The notes below the pieces were generated by a model that was given only the letters and a program-made list of their open reading frames with translations, was not told where the DNA came from and searched no databases. A stretch of DNA of 64,000 nucleotides from Actinocatenispora comari (lineage in GTDB: Bacteria; Actinomycetota; Actinomycetes; Mycobacteriales; Micromonosporaceae): the NCBI RefSeq assembly GCF_017312725.1, contig NZ_BOPO01000130.1:1-64000 (forward strand), in the 5' to 3' direction. The position numbers and the translations under genes are program-made. Below, piece by piece: positions 9,894-19,333 of the stretch. Positions within the stretch are counted from its first letter, which is position 1. Every line of letters begins with the position of its first letter.

Positions 9894-11827
9894 CCGTACA
9901 GGCTCAGTCCACTTTGGACGCCGCCGGCGCGGCGCTGGACCGCGCGGTGGCGTGGCTGCGCGAACACCAGACCGCGGACGGCTGGTGGAAGGGCAACATG
10001 GAGACCAACGTGACGATGGATGCCGAGGACCTGCTGATGCGGCAGTTCCTCGGCATCCGTACCGCGGAGCAGACCGCGGCGTCGGCGCGCTGGATCCGGT
10101 CCAAGCAGCGCGACGACGGCACCTGGGCCACCTTCCACGGCGGCCCGGCCGACCTGTCCACCACGGTCGAGGCGTACCTGGCGCTCAAGCTCGCCGGCGA
10201 CGACGTCGACGCGCCGCACATGGCCGCCGCCCGCCGATACGTGCTGTCGCACGGCGGCCTGGAGTCCACCCGGGTGTTCACCCGGATCTGGCTGGCGCTG
10301 TTCGGCGAGTGGCCGTGGCGGCTGGTCCCGGTGATCCCGCCGGAGATCGTGTTCCTGCCGCCGTCCGCGCCGCTGTCGCTGTACAGCTTCGGCTGCTGGG
10401 CCCGGCAGACCGTGGTGCCGATCGCCGTCCTGCGGGCGCTGCAACCGCAACGCCGGCTCGGCGTCTCGCTGGCCGAACTGCGGGCCGGGTCGCCGCCGCC
10501 CACCCCGCCGCGCGCGCTGACCGTACCGGGGCTGTTCCACCTGCTCGACCGCCAGGTACTGATCGGGTACGAGCGGCACCCAATCCGGCCGCTGCGCCGG
10601 CTGGCGCTGGCCCGCTGCGCCGAGTGGATGATCGCCCGGCAGGAGGCGGACGGCGGCTGGGGCGGCATCCAGCCACCGTGGGCGTACGGGCTGATGGCGC
10701 TCGACGCGCTCGGCTACCCGCTGGACCACCCGGTGCAGCGGGCGGCGCTGTCCGGCCTGGACGGCTTCACCGTCCACGAGGACTCTCCGACCGGCACGCT
10801 GCGCTGGATGGAGGCGTGCCAGTCGCCGGTGTGGGACACCTGCCTCGCGGTCACCGCCCTCGCCGATGCCGGCGTCGCCGCCGACGACCCGGCACTCACC
10901 CGGGCCGGCCGCTGGCTGGTCGGCGAGGAGATCCGGCGGACCGGCGACTGGGCCGTGCGCCGTCCGGGGCTCGCACCGAGCGGCTGGGCGTTCGAGTTCG
11001 CCAACGACGGGTACCCGGACACCGACGACACCGCCGAGGTGATCCTGGCGCTGCGCCGGATCCGGTCCGGCGCGGCGGATGCCCGGGAGCGGCGGGCCAC
11101 GATCGGCCGCGCGGTGCGCTGGCTCGCCGGCATGCAGTCGTCGGACGGCGGGTGGGGGGCGTTCGACGCCGACAACACCTCCAGCATCCCGGCGCAGATC
11201 CCGTTCGCCGACTTCGGTGCGATGACCGACCCGCCGTCCGCGGACGTCACCGCGCACGTGGTCGAGTGCCTGTGCGCCGAGGGCATGGCGGACGACCCGG
11301 TGGTGCGCCGCGGCGTCGACTGGCTGCTGCGCCACCAGGAGGACGACGGCTCCTGGTACGGCCGGTGGGGCGCGAACCACGTGTACGGCACCGGCGCGGT
11401 GGTGCCGGCGCTGATCGCGGCCGGGTTCACGCCGCACGATCCGCGGATCCGGCGGGCGGTGCGCTGGCTGTCGGCGCACCAGAACCCGGACGGCGGCTGG
11501 GGCGAGGACCTGCGCTCCTACCGCGACGACTCGTGGCGCGGGCGCGGCGAGTCGACCCCGTCGCAGACGGCGTGGGCGCTGCTGGCGCTGGACGCGGCCG
11601 ACGCCGGCGCGAGCGCGGAGGCCCGCCGCGGCGCCGGTTACCTGGCCCAGACGCAGAACCCGGACGGGTCCTGGGACGAGGACCACTTCACCGGCACCGG
11701 CTTCCCGGGCGACTTCTACCTCAGCTACAAGCTGTACCGGATGGTGTTCCCGGTCAGCGCGCTCGGCCGGATCCTGGGCCGGGTCACGCCGGCACCGACC
11801 GACAGCGACACCCGGGCGGCCCGATGA
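9890..11827 (+). CDS. shc: Squalene-hopene cyclase
   Basis: Class II triterpene cyclase of 645 residues, the usual length, folding squalene into hopene and hopanol at the membrane. The catalytic acid motif D377-T-D379-D380 lies in GYPDTDDTAEV. Several QW repeats are readable, such as QEADGGWGG, QSSDGGWGAF, QNPDGGWGE and QNPDGSWDEDHF. It starts in the ATGA overlap with the prenyl synthase and ends in an ATGA overlap with hpnG, so it sits in a continuous translational chain. Confidence 0.96.
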   Translation: MTVQAQSTLDAAGAALDRAVAWLREHQTADGWWKGNMETNVTMDAEDLLMRQFLGIRTAEQTAASARWIRSKQRDDGTWATFHGGPADLSTTVEAYLALKLAGDDVDAPHMAAARRYVLSHGGLESTRVFTRIWLALFGEWPWRLVPVIPPEIVFLPPSAPLSLYSFGCWARQTVVPIAVLRALQPQRRLGVSLAELRAGSPPPTPPRALTVPGLFHLLDRQVLIGYERHPIRPLRRLALARCAEWMIARQEADGGWGGIQPPWAYGLMALDALGYPLDHPVQRAALSGLDGFTVHEDSPTGTLRWMEACQSPVWDTCLAVTALADAGVAADDPALTRAGRWLVGEEIRRTGDWAVRRPGLAPSGWAFEFANDGYPDTDDTAEVILALRRIRSGAADARERRATIGRAVRWLAGMQSSDGGWGAFDADNTSSIPAQIPFADFGAMTDPPSADVTAHVVECLCAEGMADDPVVRRGVDWLLRHQEDDGSWYGRWGANHVYGTGAVVPALIAAGFTPHDPRIRRAVRWLSAHQNPDGGWGEDLRSYRDDSWRGRGESTPSQTAWALLALDAADAGASAEARRGAGYLAQTQNPDGSWDEDHFTGTGFPGDFYLSYKLYRMVFPVSALGRILGRVTPAPTDSDTRAAR

Positions 11828-12534
11828 CCGTACTGCTCGCCCCGATGCGCGCCGAGGCCCGCGCCCTGCGCCGCGGCATCGCGGCACGCCCCGGCGCCCC
11901 GGCGGCGGGTACCGGGATGGCCGGTGGCGCGGTGCCGGTGCTGCACGGCGGGGTCGGCCCGGTCCGGGCGGCCCGCGCCGCGGACCGGCTGGCCGGCCAC
12001 GGCGTGCTCGTGGCCGGGGTCGGCGGCGGCCTGGTCGCCTCGCTGCACGCCGGCGACGTGGTACTGGCGGACGAGGTACGCGGCCCGGACGGCGATCCGG
12101 TCCGCCTCGACGGCACGGCGGAGCTCGCCGCGCTGCTGCGCGCCGCCGGCCACACCGTCCACATCGGACCGATCGCGAGCCGGCCGCGGATCGTGGCCGG
12201 CGCGGAGCGCGACCGGCTCGCCGGCACTGCACACGCCGGCGGCGAACACGGCCGGCCCGCCGGCAGCGAACACGGCCGGCCCGCCGGTGGGGGCGCGCTC
12301 GTCGCCGACACCGAGTCGTACTGGCTGCTGTCCGGTCCGGCGCGGCCGGTGGGCTGCCTGCGGGTGGTCGCCGACTGCGCGCCGGGGCCGGTGTTCGGCC
12401 CGGCCACCCTGTGGCACCTGCGTACCGCGCTGCGCCGGCTGCGGGCGCTGGCCGACGTGCTCGCCGGCTGGGCCGCGACGGCCGGCCCGGCGGTCCGGAA
12501 CCAATCACACCAACCCCTCAAGGAGGTGCGCTGA
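11824..12534 (+). CDS. hpnG: HpnG-type adenosylhopane nucleosidase
   Basis: Small phosphorylase/nucleosidase-like protein, 236 residues. TVLLAPMRAEARALRRG, HGGVGPVRAARAA and VAGVGGGLVASLHAGDVVLADEV follow the purine nucleoside phosphorylase fold as used in HpnG, which removes adenine from adenosylhopane on the way to ribosylhopane. Its partner HpnH is next. A perfect 22-bp sequence is repeated with 24-bp period at 12242-12287, adding a duplicated EHGRPAGS/G octapeptide in a variable loop; the frame is kept. It starts in an ATGA overlap with shc. Confidence 0.82.
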   Translation: MTVLLAPMRAEARALRRGIAARPGAPAAGTGMAGGAVPVLHGGVGPVRAARAADRLAGHGVLVAGVGGGLVASLHAGDVVLADEVRGPDGDPVRLDGTAELAALLRAAGHTVHIGPIASRPRIVAGAERDRLAGTAHAGGEHGRPAGSEHGRPAGGGALVADTESYWLLSGPARPVGCLRVVADCAPGPVFGPATLWHLRTALRRLRALADVLAGWAATAGPAVRNQSHQPLKEVR

Positions 12535-12535
12535 C

Positions 12536-13546
12536 ATGGGTGTACCGCTGCGACAGGCGGTCAAGGTCGGTGCCTACGTGATGAAGAACAGGCTCGCCGG
12601 TCGAAAGAAGTTCCCGCTCGTCCTGGAGCTGGAACCGCTGTTCGCCTGCAACCTGGCATGCGCCGGCTGCGGCAAGATCCAGGAACCGGCGGACGTGCTC
12701 AAGCGACGGATGCCGGTCGAGCAGGCGGTCGCCGCGGTCGAGGAATGCGGTACCCCGGCCATCTCGATCGCCGGCGGCGAACCGCTGATGCATCCGCAGA
12801 TCGACGTGATGGTCAACGAACTGGTCAAGCGGAAGAAGTTCGTCATCCTCTGCACCAACGCGGTGCTGCTGCGCAAGCGGTTCGACAAGTTCGACTTCAA
12901 GCCCTCACCGTACTTCCAGTTCGCGGTGCACATCGACGGGCTGCGCGAGCGGCACGACGAGTCGGTGAGCAAGGAGGGCGTCTTCGACGAGGCGATCGCG
13001 GCGATCAGGTTCCTGCAGGCCAAGGGTTTCCGGGTGACGACGAACTCGACGTTCTTCAACACCGACACCCCGCAGACCATCATCGACGTGCTGAACTTCC
13101 TCAACGACGAGGTCAAGGTCGACGACATGATGATCTCGCCGGCCTACGCGTACGAGAAGGCGCCCGACCAGGACCACTTCCTCGGCGTGACCGAGACGCG
13201 AGAACTGTTCAAGAAGGCGTTCGCGAACGGCAACCGGAAGAAGTGGCGGCTGTCCCACTCCCCGCTGTTCCTGGACTTCCTGGAGGGCAAGCGGGACTTC
13301 GACTGCACCGCCTGGGGCATCCCGTCGTACTCGCTCAAGGGGTGGCAGCGACCCTGCTACCTGATGGGCGACAGCTACGCCAAGAGCTACCGGGAGCTGG
13401 TCGAGACCACCGACTGGGACTCGTACGGCCGGGGCCGGGACGAGCGCTGCAACAACTGCATGGCGCACTGCGGGTACGAGCCGAGCGCCGTGCTGGCCAC
13501 GATGAGCTCGCTGCGGGACGGGCTGCGCGCGATGCGCGAGGTCTGA
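12536..13546 (+). CDS. hpnH: HpnH, radical SAM adenosylhopane synthase
   Basis: Radical SAM enzyme of 336 residues that adds the 5'-deoxyadenosyl group to diploptene, the first step of hopanoid side-chain extension. The 4Fe-4S cysteines C38, C42 and C45 lie in FACNLACAGCGKIQEP, the GGEP motif follows in AISIAGGEPLMH, and extra C-terminal cysteines occur in RCNNCMAHCGYEP. AAGGAGG precedes the ATG by 9 bases, a stronger site than most in the operon. It is the last gene of the cluster. Later side-chain genes are not in the window. Confidence 0.94.
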   Translation: MGVPLRQAVKVGAYVMKNRLAGRKKFPLVLELEPLFACNLACAGCGKIQEPADVLKRRMPVEQAVAAVEECGTPAISIAGGEPLMHPQIDVMVNELVKRKKFVILCTNAVLLRKRFDKFDFKPSPYFQFAVHIDGLRERHDESVSKEGVFDEAIAAIRFLQAKGFRVTTNSTFFNTDTPQTIIDVLNFLNDEVKVDDMMISPAYAYEKAPDQDHFLGVTETRELFKKAFANGNRKKWRLSHSPLFLDFLEGKRDFDCTAWGIPSYSLKGWQRPCYLMGDSYAKSYRELVETTDWDSYGRGRDERCNNCMAHCGYEPSAVLATMSSLRDGLRAMREV

Positions 13547-13550
13547 CGCC

Positions 13551-13588
13551 GGCGGTACCGGTACCAACCGGTACCAACCGGTGCCGCC
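13551..13588 (+). terminator. Inverted repeat after the hopanoid operon
   Basis: Arms at 13551-13562 and 13577-13588 (GGCGGTACCGGT against ACCGGTGCCGCC) pair at 11 of 12 positions, four bases after the hpnH stop. The loop contains repeats of GGTACCAACC. There is no T-run, as is common in high-GC actinomycetes. It probably ends the hopanoid transcript before the sugar transporter. Confidence 0.5.
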
Positions 13589-13766
13589 GCCACCACCGTG
13601 GCATCCACCTGTTGGGCGGAAACGGCAACGCCCTGCCCGAGCCGGAATTAGATTACGTCTTGTCGCATCTCGGCGACGCTTGCGCGCTCGTACCGCGAGT
13701 GCGGCGACCGCAGAACGGGCCGGGGCACGCGCTACCCAGCCCGGAATGCCGGAAGGAGAGCGGATC

Positions 13767-15077
13767 GTGCGGCGAGGAACCAAGCCGCGGCTGCGCACGG
13801 GTCTGGCGGTGGGAGCGGCGGCCGTCATGGCCGGCACGCTGCTGTCCGCCTGTGGATCGGAATCGACGGGGACCCCGGTCCTGAACCTGTACGCATACCC
13901 GCAACAGCACCGAGCAGACATCGTCAAACGCTGCAACCAGCAGGCACACGGCAAGTACCGGATCGATCTGAACCTGTTGCCCCGCACCGCGGACCAGCAG
14001 CGGGAGCAGCTGGTGCGCCGGCTCGCCGCGGGCGATCACGGCATGGACATCCTCGGCGTCGACGTCACCTGGACCGCCGAGTTGGCCAAGGCGGGCTGGA
14101 TCCGGCCGTGGACCGGCAGCAACCGGCAGCAGGTGGAGAACGGCACGCTGCCCGCGCCGCTGTCCACCGCCACCATCAACGGCCAGCTGTACGGCGCGCC
14201 GAACAACACCAACGTCCAGCTGCTGTGGTATCGCTCCGACCTGATGCCCAAACCGCCGGCGACCTACCAGGGCCTGATCGACGAGGCGACCCGGCTGCAG
14301 AAGGCCGGCAAGCCGCACTACGTCGAGGTCACCGGCGCCCAGTACGAGGGCCTCGTGGTGTGGTTCAACAGCGTGCTCGCCGCGGCCGGCGGCTCGATCC
14401 TGAACAAGGCGGGTACCGAGGTGTCGCTGGGCAAGCCGGCGGTCACCGCGCTGTCCACCATGGCGAAGTTCGCCAACTCGGCGGCGGCCGACCCGTCGCT
14501 GTCCAACACCCAGGAGGACCCGGCCCGGCTGGCCGTCGAGGGCGGTACCGCCGTCGCCGAGATCAACTGGCCGTACGTGTACGCGTCGATGGCCGCGGAC
14601 AAACCGGCGATGCTGAAGAACTTCAAGTGGGCGCCGATCCCCGGCATCACCGGTACCGGCAAGGCCACCATCGGCGGCGAGAACCTCGCCGTGAGCAAGT
14701 ACTCCGACCATCCGGACCTCGCGTTCACCGCGGCGCTGTGCCTGCGCAACGCGGCGAACCAGAAGTACGGCGCGATTCTGGACGGGGTACCGCCGACCAT
14801 CGAGTCGGTCTACCACGACACCACGCCGCTGGATCCGAACAAGAAGGCCGACGCGAAGACCAACCCGAGCATGGCGACCGCATACCCGATGCGGCAGGCG
14901 ATTCTGGACGAGCTGCGCACCGCCGTGTCCCGGCCGGTGACCGCCACCTACCAGAACGTCTCGACGGTCACCTCGACGTTGCTGTCCCCGCCGAAGTCGA
15001 TCCAACCGGAGTCCACCGAGCGCGCGCTGCGATCGCAGATCAGCGACGCACTCCAGTCCAAGGGGGTCATGCCGTGA
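13767..15077 (+). CDS. lpqY: Sugar ABC transporter substrate-binding lipoprotein, LpqY-like
   Basis: Extracytoplasmic binding protein of family 1 (SBP_bac_1), 436 residues from GTG 13767, which has GGAAGGAG at good spacing. Upstream in-frame codons exist but are implausible. The signal peptide ends in a lipobox LLSAC with C29 as the lipidated residue. The body, with GQLYGAPNNTNVQLLWYRSDL and the late GGENLAVSKYSDHPD, is typical of disaccharide binders. The following permeases and ATPase resemble SugA, SugB and SugC of mycobacteria, whose binding protein LpqY takes up trehalose. Specificity here is inferred from that context. It overlaps sugA in GTGA. Confidence 0.75.
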   Translation: MRRGTKPRLRTGLAVGAAAVMAGTLLSACGSESTGTPVLNLYAYPQQHRADIVKRCNQQAHGKYRIDLNLLPRTADQQREQLVRRLAAGDHGMDILGVDVTWTAELAKAGWIRPWTGSNRQQVENGTLPAPLSTATINGQLYGAPNNTNVQLLWYRSDLMPKPPATYQGLIDEATRLQKAGKPHYVEVTGAQYEGLVVWFNSVLAAAGGSILNKAGTEVSLGKPAVTALSTMAKFANSAAADPSLSNTQEDPARLAVEGGTAVAEINWPYVYASMAADKPAMLKNFKWAPIPGITGTGKATIGGENLAVSKYSDHPDLAFTAALCLRNAANQKYGAILDGVPPTIESVYHDTTPLDPNKKADAKTNPSMATAYPMRQAILDELRTAVSRPVTATYQNVSTVTSTLLSPPKSIQPESTERALRSQISDALQSKGVMP

Positions 15078-16099
15078 CCGACGACGGTGAGACGCGCCCA
15101 CCCCGCGACGAGACGCGCGCCGGAGCCGACGTCCCGGCGCCGGCCGACGGTACGGTCGCGGCCACCGGCGGCGCCGCGACCGCGACCGCGCCGACCGGCG
15201 CGCACCGGGTCGCGGTGAGCGAGGGCAAACGCTCCGAACGGCGACTCGGCTGGCTGCTGTGCCTGCCGGCCGCGGTGATCATGGTCGTGGTCACCATCTA
15301 TCCGATCGTCTACGCGCTGCTGCTGTCGTTCCAGCGGGCCGACCTGCGGTTCCCGAACGACAACAAGTGGATCGGGGTGACCAACTACGTCACCGTGCTG
15401 ACCAACTCGTTCTGGTGGCACGCGTTCGTGATCACGATGATCGTCACCGTCATCAGCGTCGCGGTCGAGCTGGTACTCGGCATGGCGCTGGCGATGGTCA
15501 TGCACCGGACGCTGCTCGGCCGCGGGCTGGTGCGCACCCTGGCGCTCATCCCGTACGGCATCGTCACGGTCGTCGCCGCCTTTGGCTGGCGGTACGCGTG
15601 GACGCCCGGCTACGGCTACCTGGCGAACCTGCTGTCGGACAACTCGGCGCCGCTGACCCAGCAGGTACCGGCGGTGGGCATCATCATCCTCGCCGAGATC
15701 TGGAAGACGACGCCGTTCATGGCGCTGCTGCTGATGGCGGGCCTCGCGATCGTGCCGGACGACCTGCAGCGGGCCGCGTCGATGGACGGCGCGACCACCT
15801 GGCAGCGGTTCACCCAGGTGACGCTGCCGCTGATGAAGCCGGCGATCCTGGTCGCGCTGCTGTTCCGCACGCTGGACGCGGTGCGCATCTACGACAACAT
15901 CTACGTGCTGACCAACGGCGCGCAGGGCACCAGCTCGCTGTCGATCCTGACCTACCACAACCTGATCGGTGGGCTGAACCTCGGCATCGGCTCGACCATG
16001 TCGATCCTGATGTTCATCACCGTCGCGATCATCGCGTTCATCTTCATCAAGGGGTTCGGCACCGCCGCACCCGGCACCGACTCCACGGGGAGGCGCTGA
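15074..16099 (+). CDS. sugA: Sugar ABC transporter permease, SugA-like
   Basis: Inner-membrane permease (MalF type) of 341 residues. A 50-residue Ala/Thr/Pro-rich cytoplasmic N-terminus precedes about six membrane segments. The EAA loop reads [19 protein letters not shown]. Segments such as [20 protein letters not shown] and [14 protein letters not shown] agree closely with mycobacterial SugA as I remember it, which supports a trehalose-type importer. Its start overlaps lpqY, and its stop shares one base with the sugB start (TGATG). Confidence 0.85.
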   Translation: MTDDGETRPPRDETRAGADVPAPADGTVAATGGAATATAPTGAHRVAVSEGKRSERRLGWLLCLPAAVIMVVVTIYPIVYALLLSFQRADLRFPNDNKWIGVTNYVTVLTNSFWWHAFVITMIVTVISVAVELVLGMALAMVMHRTLLGRGLVRTLALIPYGIVTVVAAFGWRYAWTPGYGYLANLLSDNSAPLTQQVPAVGIIILAEIWKTTPFMALLLMAGLAIVPDDLQRAASMDGATTWQRFTQVTLPLMKPAILVALLFRTLDAVRIYDNIYVLTNGAQGTSSLSILTYHNLIGGLNLGIGSTMSILMFITVAIIAFIFIKGFGTAAPGTDSTGRR

Positions 16100-16929
16100 T
16101 GGCCACCACGGCCCGGCAGCGCACCGGCTGGACCATCGCGAACGTCGTCGTGGCGATCTACGCGCTGATCCCGGTGCTGTGGCTGCTGTCGTTGTCACTC
16201 AAGGACAAGAGCACGTTCACCGACGGGCACTTCATCCCGCGCAAGTGGACGTTCGAGAACTACGTCAACATCTTCCAGGTCGGTGGCTTCCTCCGGCCGT
16301 TGATCAACTCGATCGGCATCGCCGTCATCTCCACCGTGATCGCGATCGTGTTCGGCACGTTCGCCGCGTACGCGATCGCCCGGCTGCAGTTTCCCGGCAA
16401 GAGCCTGATGCTCGGCGCCTCGCTGCTGATCGCGATGTTCCCGCAGATCTCGCTGGTGACCCCGATGTTCCAGATCGAGCGGCAGATCGGCCTGTTCAAC
16501 ACCTGGCCGGGACTGATCCTGCCGTACATCACGTTCGCGCTGCCGCTGACGATCTACACCCTGTCGGCGTTCCTGCGCGAGATCCCGTGGGAGCTGGAGA
16601 AGGCGGCGAAGATGGACGGCGCCACGCCCTTCCAGGCCTTCCGGCAGGTGATCGTGCCGCTGGCGATGCCGGGCGTGGTGACCACCGCGATCCTCGCGTT
16701 CATCCAGTGCTGGAACGACTTCGTCTTCGCGATCTCGCTGACCTCGTCGAACACGGCACGCACGGCGCCGGCGGCGATCTCGTACTTCACCGGCGCCTCC
16801 CAGTTCGAGGATCCGGTCGGCTCGATCATGGCAGCCGCGGTGGTGATCACGATCCCGATCATCATCTTCGTACTGATCTTCCAGCGTCGGATCGTCTCCG
16901 GGCTCACGTCCGGTGCGGTGAAGGGATGA
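16099..16929 (+). CDS. sugB: Sugar ABC transporter permease, SugB-like
   Basis: Second permease (MalG type), 276 residues, nearly the length of mycobacterial SugB. Six hydrophobic segments are visible. The cytoplasmic EAA loop is [19 protein letters not shown], which contacts the ATPase. The short N-terminus begins at ATG 16099 behind GGGGAGG. It abuts the ATPase gene with no gap, so expression of the four transporter genes is probably tightly coordinated. Confidence 0.85.
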   Translation: MATTARQRTGWTIANVVVAIYALIPVLWLLSLSLKDKSTFTDGHFIPRKWTFENYVNIFQVGGFLRPLINSIGIAVISTVIAIVFGTFAAYAIARLQFPGKSLMLGASLLIAMFPQISLVTPMFQIERQIGLFNTWPGLILPYITFALPLTIYTLSAFLREIPWELEKAAKMDGATPFQAFRQVIVPLAMPGVVTTAILAFIQCWNDFVFAISLTSSNTARTAPAAISYFTGASQFEDPVGSIMAAAVVITIPIIIFVLIFQRRIVSGLTSGAVKG

Positions 16930-18108
16930 GTGGCAACAGTGGCTGAGATCGTCCTCGACGAGATAACCAAGCGGTTCCCGGACGGCACCGTCGCCGTCGA
17001 CAAGTTCAGCCTGGACGTGGCCGACCACGAGTTCATCATCCTGGTCGGGCCGTCCGGCTGCGGGAAGACCACCACGCTGAACATGATCGCCGGGCTGGAG
17101 GACATCTCCGACGGCGAACTGCGCATCGACGGCAAGCGGGTCAACGAGGTGGCGCCGCGGGACCGGGACATCGCGATGGTGTTCCAGTCGTACGCGCTGT
17201 ACCCGCACATGACGGTGCGGGAGAACATCGGCTTCCCGCTGAAGCTGGCCAAGGTGGACAAGGCGCAGGCGAACCAGCAGATCGAGGAGGCCGCGGCGAT
17301 CCTCGACCTCACCCCGTACCTGGACCGCAAGCCCGGCGCGCTCTCCGGCGGGCAGCGACAGCGGGTCGCGATGGGCCGGGCGATCGTGCGCAGCCCCAAG
17401 GCGTTCCTGATGGACGAACCACTGTCCAACCTGGACGCCAAGCTGCGGGTGCAGATGCGCACCTCGATCTCCCGGATCCAGAAGCGGCTCGGCACCACCA
17501 CCGTGTACGTCACGCACGACCAGACCGAGGCGATGACGCTCGGCGACCGGATCGTGATTATGCGGGCCGGGCTGATCCAGCAGGTCGGCTCGCCGCAGGA
17601 ACTGTACGAGGACCCGGTCAACCTGTTCGTCGCCGGGTTCATCGGCTCGCCGTCGATGAACTTCGTCCCCGGCACCATCGCCGACAACGCGATCGACACG
17701 GTGCTCGGCCGGATCCCGCTCACCGACCGGATCCGTACCACGCTGGACGCGCACGAGGCGCCGCGCGAGGTGATCGTCGGCATCCGGCCGGAGGCGTTCG
17801 AGGACGCCGCGCTGGTAGACGGCAGCCGCGGCGCCGGGGTCACGTTCACCGCACCGGTGGACATCCTGGAGTCGATGGGCTCGGTCAAGTACGCGTACTT
17901 CTCGCTGGAGAACGCGCACGTCGACTCCGAGCACCTGGCCGAGCTCGAACGCGACTCCGGTACCGAGGAGATCGGCCAGGCGCAGATCGTCACCGAGCTG
18001 GACGCCCGGTCCCAGGTCCGGGAGGGCCAGAACCTGGAGGTCTGGTTCGATCCGGACTCGATCGACGTGTTCGAACCGAGCTCCGGCGCCAACCTCACCG
18101 CCAAGTAG
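16930..18108 (+). CDS. sugC: Sugar ABC transporter ATPase, SugC/MsmK-like
   Basis: Nucleotide-binding subunit of 392 residues, the length of SugC. Walker A is GPSGCGKTT (about 40-48), the signature LSGGQRQR starts at 138, and Walker B ends in D162-E163 ([12 protein letters not shown]). The C-terminal TOBE/regulatory domain from about 240 is typical of the MalK/UgpC group. GTG 16930 immediately follows the sugB stop. Members of this family often serve several sugar importers, so it may also energise other systems. Confidence 0.9.
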   Translation: MATVAEIVLDEITKRFPDGTVAVDKFSLDVADHEFIILVGPSGCGKTTTLNMIAGLEDISDGELRIDGKRVNEVAPRDRDIAMVFQSYALYPHMTVRENIGFPLKLAKVDKAQANQQIEEAAAILDLTPYLDRKPGALSGGQRQRVAMGRAIVRSPKAFLMDEPLSNLDAKLRVQMRTSISRIQKRLGTTTVYVTHDQTEAMTLGDRIVIMRAGLIQQVGSPQELYEDPVNLFVAGFIGSPSMNFVPGTIADNAIDTVLGRIPLTDRIRTTLDAHEAPREVIVGIRPEAFEDAALVDGSRGAGVTFTAPVDILESMGSVKYAYFSLENAHVDSEHLAELERDSGTEEIGQAQIVTELDARSQVREGQNLEVWFDPDSIDVFEPSSGANLTAK

Positions 18109-18172
18109 GAACCCATCACGGCCGGGGCCGCGGCGACCAGCCGCCGCCCCGGCCGTCGCATAGGCTGGCGGC

Positions 18173-19327
18173 ATGCGGGTGGCCATGCTGACCAACGAGT
18201 ACCCACCGGAGATCTACGGCGGTGCCGGCGTGCACGTCGACTTCCTGGTGCGCGAGCTGCGCCGGTTGGTCGAGGTGGACGTGCACTGCTTCGGCGCGGA
18301 CCGCCCGGACGCCACCGGGTACCGGCCGGACGACGCGCTCGGCGCCGCGAACGCCGCGCTGCGCACCCTGTCCACCGACCTGCGGATGACCGCCGGCGTC
18401 GAGGAGTCGGTCGACCTGGTGCACTCGCACACCTGGTACGCGAACCTCGCTGGGCACCTGGCGAAGCTGCTGTACCGCCGGCCGCACGTGGTCACCGCGC
18501 ACTCGCTGGAGCCGCTGCGGCCGTGGAAGGCCGAACAGCTCGGCGGCGGGTACGCGCTGTCGTCCTGGGCCGAGCGGACCGCCTACCTGGCCGCGGACGC
18601 GGTCGTCGCGGTGTCCGCCGGGATGCGTGACGACGTCCTCGCGAGCTACCCCGAGATCGACCCGGAGCGGGTGCACGTCATCCACAACGGCATCGACACC
18701 GAGCTGTACCAGCCGCGTCCGGACGAGGCGCTGCTGCGCGCGCACGGCATCGACCCGGACCGCCCGTACGTGCTCTACGTCGGCCGGATCACCCGGCAGA
18801 AGGGGCTGCCGCACCTGCTCGGCGCCGCCGTCGACCTCGACCCGTCCGCCCAGCTGGTACTCGCCGCCGCCGCGCCGGACACCGACGAGCTCGCCGCCGA
18901 GGTGGCCACCGCGGTCGAGGAACTCGACGCCCACCGCGGCGGTACGGTCTGGCTCGACACCATGCTGTCCCGCGCCGAGGTGATCACGCTGCTCAGCCAC
19001 GCCACCGTGTTCTGCTGCCCCTCGGTGTACGAGCCGCTCGGCATCGTGAACCTGGAGGCGATGGCGTGCGAGACCGCGGTCGTCGCGTCCGACGTCGGCG
19101 GCATTCCGGAGGTCGTCGACGACGGCGAGACCGGGCTGCTGGTGCACTACGACGCGGCCGACCCGGACGGCTTCGAGGCCCGCCTCGCCACCGCGCTCAA
19201 CTCGCTGCTCACCGACCCCGACCGGGCCGCGGCGCTGGGCCGAGCGGGCCGGGAACGCGCGGTGGCCGAGTTCGGCTGGGACGCCATCGCCGCCCGCACC
19301 GCCGACCTCTACCGCACCCTGCTCTGA
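18173..19327 (+). CDS. glgA: GT4 glycosyltransferase GlgA/GlgM (glycogen or maltose-1-phosphate synthase)
   Basis: Actinobacterial GlgA-type retaining glycosyltransferase of 384 residues, matching the size of M. tuberculosis Rv1212c. NEYPPEIYGGAGVHVDFLVREL is the donor-side glycine loop region, VLYVGRITRQKGL opens the second Rossmann domain, and PSVYEPLGIVNLEAMA carries the EX7E nucleotide-sugar motif. In mycobacteria this enzyme makes alpha-maltose 1-phosphate from ADP-glucose for glucan elongation. The glgC often found beside it is absent here. It follows the trehalose-type transporter by 64 bases, which suggests a carbon-storage link (inference). Confidence 0.88.
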   Translation: MRVAMLTNEYPPEIYGGAGVHVDFLVRELRRLVEVDVHCFGADRPDATGYRPDDALGAANAALRTLSTDLRMTAGVEESVDLVHSHTWYANLAGHLAKLLYRRPHVVTAHSLEPLRPWKAEQLGGGYALSSWAERTAYLAADAVVAVSAGMRDDVLASYPEIDPERVHVIHNGIDTELYQPRPDEALLRAHGIDPDRPYVLYVGRITRQKGLPHLLGAAVDLDPSAQLVLAAAAPDTDELAAEVATAVEELDAHRGGTVWLDTMLSRAEVITLLSHATVFCCPSVYEPLGIVNLEAMACETAVVASDVGGIPEVVDDGETGLLVHYDAADPDGFEARLATALNSLLTDPDRAAALGRAGRERAVAEFGWDAIAARTADLYRTLL

Positions 19328-19333
19328 CCGCGG

